Below, one piece after another: positions 62,169-64,000 of a DNA stretch of 64,000 nt (the stretch's first letter is position 1; every line of letters begins with the position of its first letter). Source of the DNA: Cyclobacteriaceae bacterium (GTDB taxonomy: Bacteria; Bacteroidota; Bacteroidia; Cytophagales; Cyclobacteriaceae); the NCBI GenBank assembly GCA_958296015.1, contig CATQIH010000013.1:310001-374000 (forward strand), given 5' to 3'. The position numbers were made by a program, and so were the translations under genes. Under the pieces are notes generated by a model that saw nothing but the letters and a program-made list of their open reading frames with translations, was not told the DNA's origin and made no database searches.

Positions 62169-64000
62169 CTATTCTTCGCCTACATTCTTTTTCTTAAAAT
62201 AGTTGATCACGCCACCTTCCAGCATAATATGCACCTGCCGGTCGCTGAGGGTGTAAGTGAGTTCGTAGGTTTCGTTTTTAGTTTGGTTGGTAAGCTGCAC
62301 GTTTTCCCTGTCTTTAAGAGATTGCTTTAAACCTTCCAGTTGGATGATGTCTCCCTGCGTTATCTTATCATAATCTTCGGCATTGACAAACTCCAGGGGA
62401 AGGACACCGAAATTCACCAGGTTTTGCCAGCCGATACGAGCATAGCTTTTGGCGATGACGGCTACCTGACCCAGGTATTTTGGAGCGATGGCTGCATGTT
62501 CGCGGCTGGAACCTTGCGCATAATTCTCACCTGCCACCACAACATGTCCGCCATATTCTTCTTTGGCTTCTTTGGCCCGGTCTGAAAAACTTTGGTCTAC
62601 CACATAAAAAGCCCATTCGCTGATTGCCGGGATATTGCTGCGGAATGGCAACACATCCGCACCCGCCTTTAGAATCTCATCGGTGCTGATATTATCGCCC
62701 ATCTTCAGCAATACAGGCAACTCGTAACCGTCTTGCAGCACATCAGCATCAGGCATTGCTTTGATATTTGGCCCTTTTTCTATGTCTATTACATGGCCAT
62801 TTTCCGGTGGTGCTATCAGCAGGTCAGTGTTGATGATGTCTTTTTCTGCTGGTGCATAAGTAGGGTATTTCATCTGGTAAACGTCTTCCAGATCACGCGG
62901 GTCGGTAATTTTACCGGTTAGCGCGGCGGCGGCTGCCGTCTCTGGGCTACAGAGGTATACCTGATCGTCCAGGGTGCCGGAGCGGCCGGGAAAGTTGCGC
63001 GGCATGGTGCGCAGACTGATCTTGCCGGTGGCTGGTGCCTGTCCCATCCCAATGCAACCCATACAGCCCGACTGATGGAAACGTGCTCCTGCATGGATTA
63101 GGTTCTTGAGCGCATCTGTGTCTGTGAGGTTTTCTATCATTTGCCGTGAGGTAGGATTCACATCAAAGGAAACGTCTGCGTTGGCCGTTTTTCCTTTCAC
63201 AATTTCGCTCACTACCCAGAAATCTCGGAAGCCGGGGTTAGCAGAAGACCCCAGCACCACCTGATGCACCGGTTTGCCTGCTACTTCCCGCACTTCCACT
63301 ACATTGCCAGGGCTACTGGGGCAGGCAATAAGTGGCACCAGATCATCCAATATAATCTCGTCGTGCTCGTCGTAAGTAGCTCCTTCGTCAGGCAGCAATT
63401 CTGTCCAGGCATCTTCCCGCTCTTGGGATTTGAGGAAGCTTTTCACTTCCTTATCCGATGGAAATACCGTGGTGGTAGCCCCCAGTTCGGTACCCATGTT
63501 GGCGATCACGTGCCGGTCCATCGCCCTGAGTGCATCCAGGCCAGGACCATAATATTCCACGATCATGCCGCGGCAGCCTTTCACATCGTAGCGGCGCAGC
63601 ATTTCCAGTACTACATCTTTGGCACTCACCCAATCGGGTAGTTTGCCGGTCAGCTTGACACCCAGCACCTTGGGCATCTTGAAATATAGGGGTTCTCCAG
63701 CCATAGCAAAAGCAACATCCAGTCCACCGGCACCTAAGGCCAGCATACCCAATGCACCACCGGCAGGTGTGTGACTGTCGGAGCCTACCATCGTCTTGCC
63801 TGGCACGCCAAAGCGTTCCATATGCACCGGATGGCTTACCCCGTTGCCCGGACGACTAAACCAGACACCAAAATGCGCTGCTGCTGACTTTAGAAAGATA
63901 TGGTCATCTGCATTCTTGAAATCAGTTTGCAAAAGGTTATGGTCTACATACTGCACGGAGATATCTGTCTTCACACGGTCTATGCCCATGGCTTCCAACT
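62169..64000 (-). CDS. Aconitate hydratase, N-terminus beyond the window end
   Basis: Iron-sulphur enzyme of the TCA cycle that interconverts citrate and isocitrate. At least 609 residues are in the window and the gene continues past 64000. Visible: MVGSDSHTPAGGALGMLALG (substrate-binding SxSHT), the first cluster cysteine in LIACPSSPGNVVEV, the other two in HQSGCMGCIGMGQAPATGKI and, in the C-terminal swivel domain, GSSREHAAIAPKYLG (catalytic SSR). The overall length, near 640-660 residues with a short linker, suggests the Aquifex-type putative aconitase group rather than AcnA/AcnB. The final residues are FKKKNVGEE. Confidence 0.93.
   Translation of the reverse strand, partial: LEAMGIDRVKTDISVQYVDHNLLQTDFKNADDHIFLKSAAAHFGVWFSRPGNGVSHPVHMERFGVPGKTMVGSDSHTPAGGALGMLALGAGGLDVAFAMAGEPLYFKMPKVLGVKLTGKLPDWVSAKDVVLEMLRRYDVKGCRGMIVEYYGPGLDALRAMDRHVIANMGTELGATTTVFPSDKEVKSFLKSQEREDAWTELLPDEGATYDEHDEIILDDLVPLIACPSSPGNVVEVREVAGKPVHQVVLGSSANPGFRDFWVVSEIVKGKTANADVSFDVNPTSRQMIENLTDTDALKNLIHAGARFHQSGCMGCIGMGQAPATGKISLRTMPRNFPGRSGTLDDQVYLCSPETAAAAALTGKITDPRDLEDVYQMKYPTYAPAEKDIINTDLLIAPPENGHVIDIEKGPNIKAMPDADVLQDGYELPVLLKMGDNISTDEILKAGADVLPFRSNIPAISEWAFYVVDQSFSDRAKEAKEEYGGHVVVAGENYAQGSSREHAAIAPKYLGQVAVIAKSYARIGWQNLVNFGVLPLEFVNAEDYDKITQGDIIQLEGLKQSLKDRENVQLTNQTKNETYELTYTLSDRQVHIMLEGGVINYFKKKNVGEE

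Overview
The window looks like chromosome from a Bacteroidota species, most likely of the Cytophagales type. Evidence: the rny-zapA-coiled coil-pheT cluster, DUF4834, DUF4293 and DUF4126 proteins, SpIsI/SpIsII-type secreted proteins with C-terminal type IX secretion sorting domains, a carbamoyl-phosphate synthase large subunit that ends before the allosteric domain, an HU-like DNA-binding protein fused to an Ig-like domain, and few recognisable Shine-Dalgarno sites. I see no tRNA, rRNA, CRISPR array, intact transposase or prophage. The species cannot be named from the sequence alone.

Layout. 0-5 kb (minus): ribonuclease Y, ZapA, a ZapB-like coiled coil and PheT. 5-12 kb: a secreted protein, DUF493, a decayed secreted-protein gene, pterin carbinolamine dehydratase, and rsmI-lnt-suhB. 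11.6-16 kb (minus): a Crp/Fnr regulator, a DM13 lipoprotein with an outer-membrane barrel, and a two-component system. 16-17.8 kb: a wrecked TonB-dependent receptor joined head-on to a LytTR response regulator that has lost its N-terminus. 17.8-25.7 kb: Uma2, DUF4834, carB, an MNT/HEPN toxin-antitoxin pair, pepF and an orphan DarG. 25.9-34.1 kb: a degraded block in which CPBP protease, metallophosphoesterase, M28 peptidase, membrane-GAF sensor and menE all carry frameshifts, while an alpha/beta hydrolase and a methyltransferase remain intact. 34-36 kb: a membrane-tethered methyltransferase/PhyH dioxygenase pair. 36-44 kb: a PAS histidine kinase, gmk, an ECF sigma/anti-sigma pair, membrane proteins and htpG. 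44-48 kb: a secreted M43 metalloprotease with two paralogous lipoproteins, each followed by a copy of the same hairpin repeat. 48-50.8 kb: a gene-free region holding sixteen exactly phased 23-bp units rich in GAAC-NN-GTTC dyads, next to an HU-like DNA-binding protein gene, then DUF4126 and several inverted repeats. 50.8-64 kb: an alginate-export-like porin, DUF808, GNAT, a repeat-rich S74/T9SS protein, a D-Ala-D-Ala dipeptidase divergent from a NagZ-AmpC fusion, a lipoprotein/barrel pair, a HAD hydrolase and aconitase (cut by the window end).

The strongest candidate for something undescribed is the 23-bp dyad array at 48626-48987 with its flanking hairpin and terminator. Next come the orphan DarG, the anchored methyltransferase/PhyH pair and the duplicated lipoprotein-plus-hairpin cassette. 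The many broken accessory genes contrast with intact housekeeping genes, which argues for real gene decay. Several lesions sit at homopolymers, however, so read-level checking matters.
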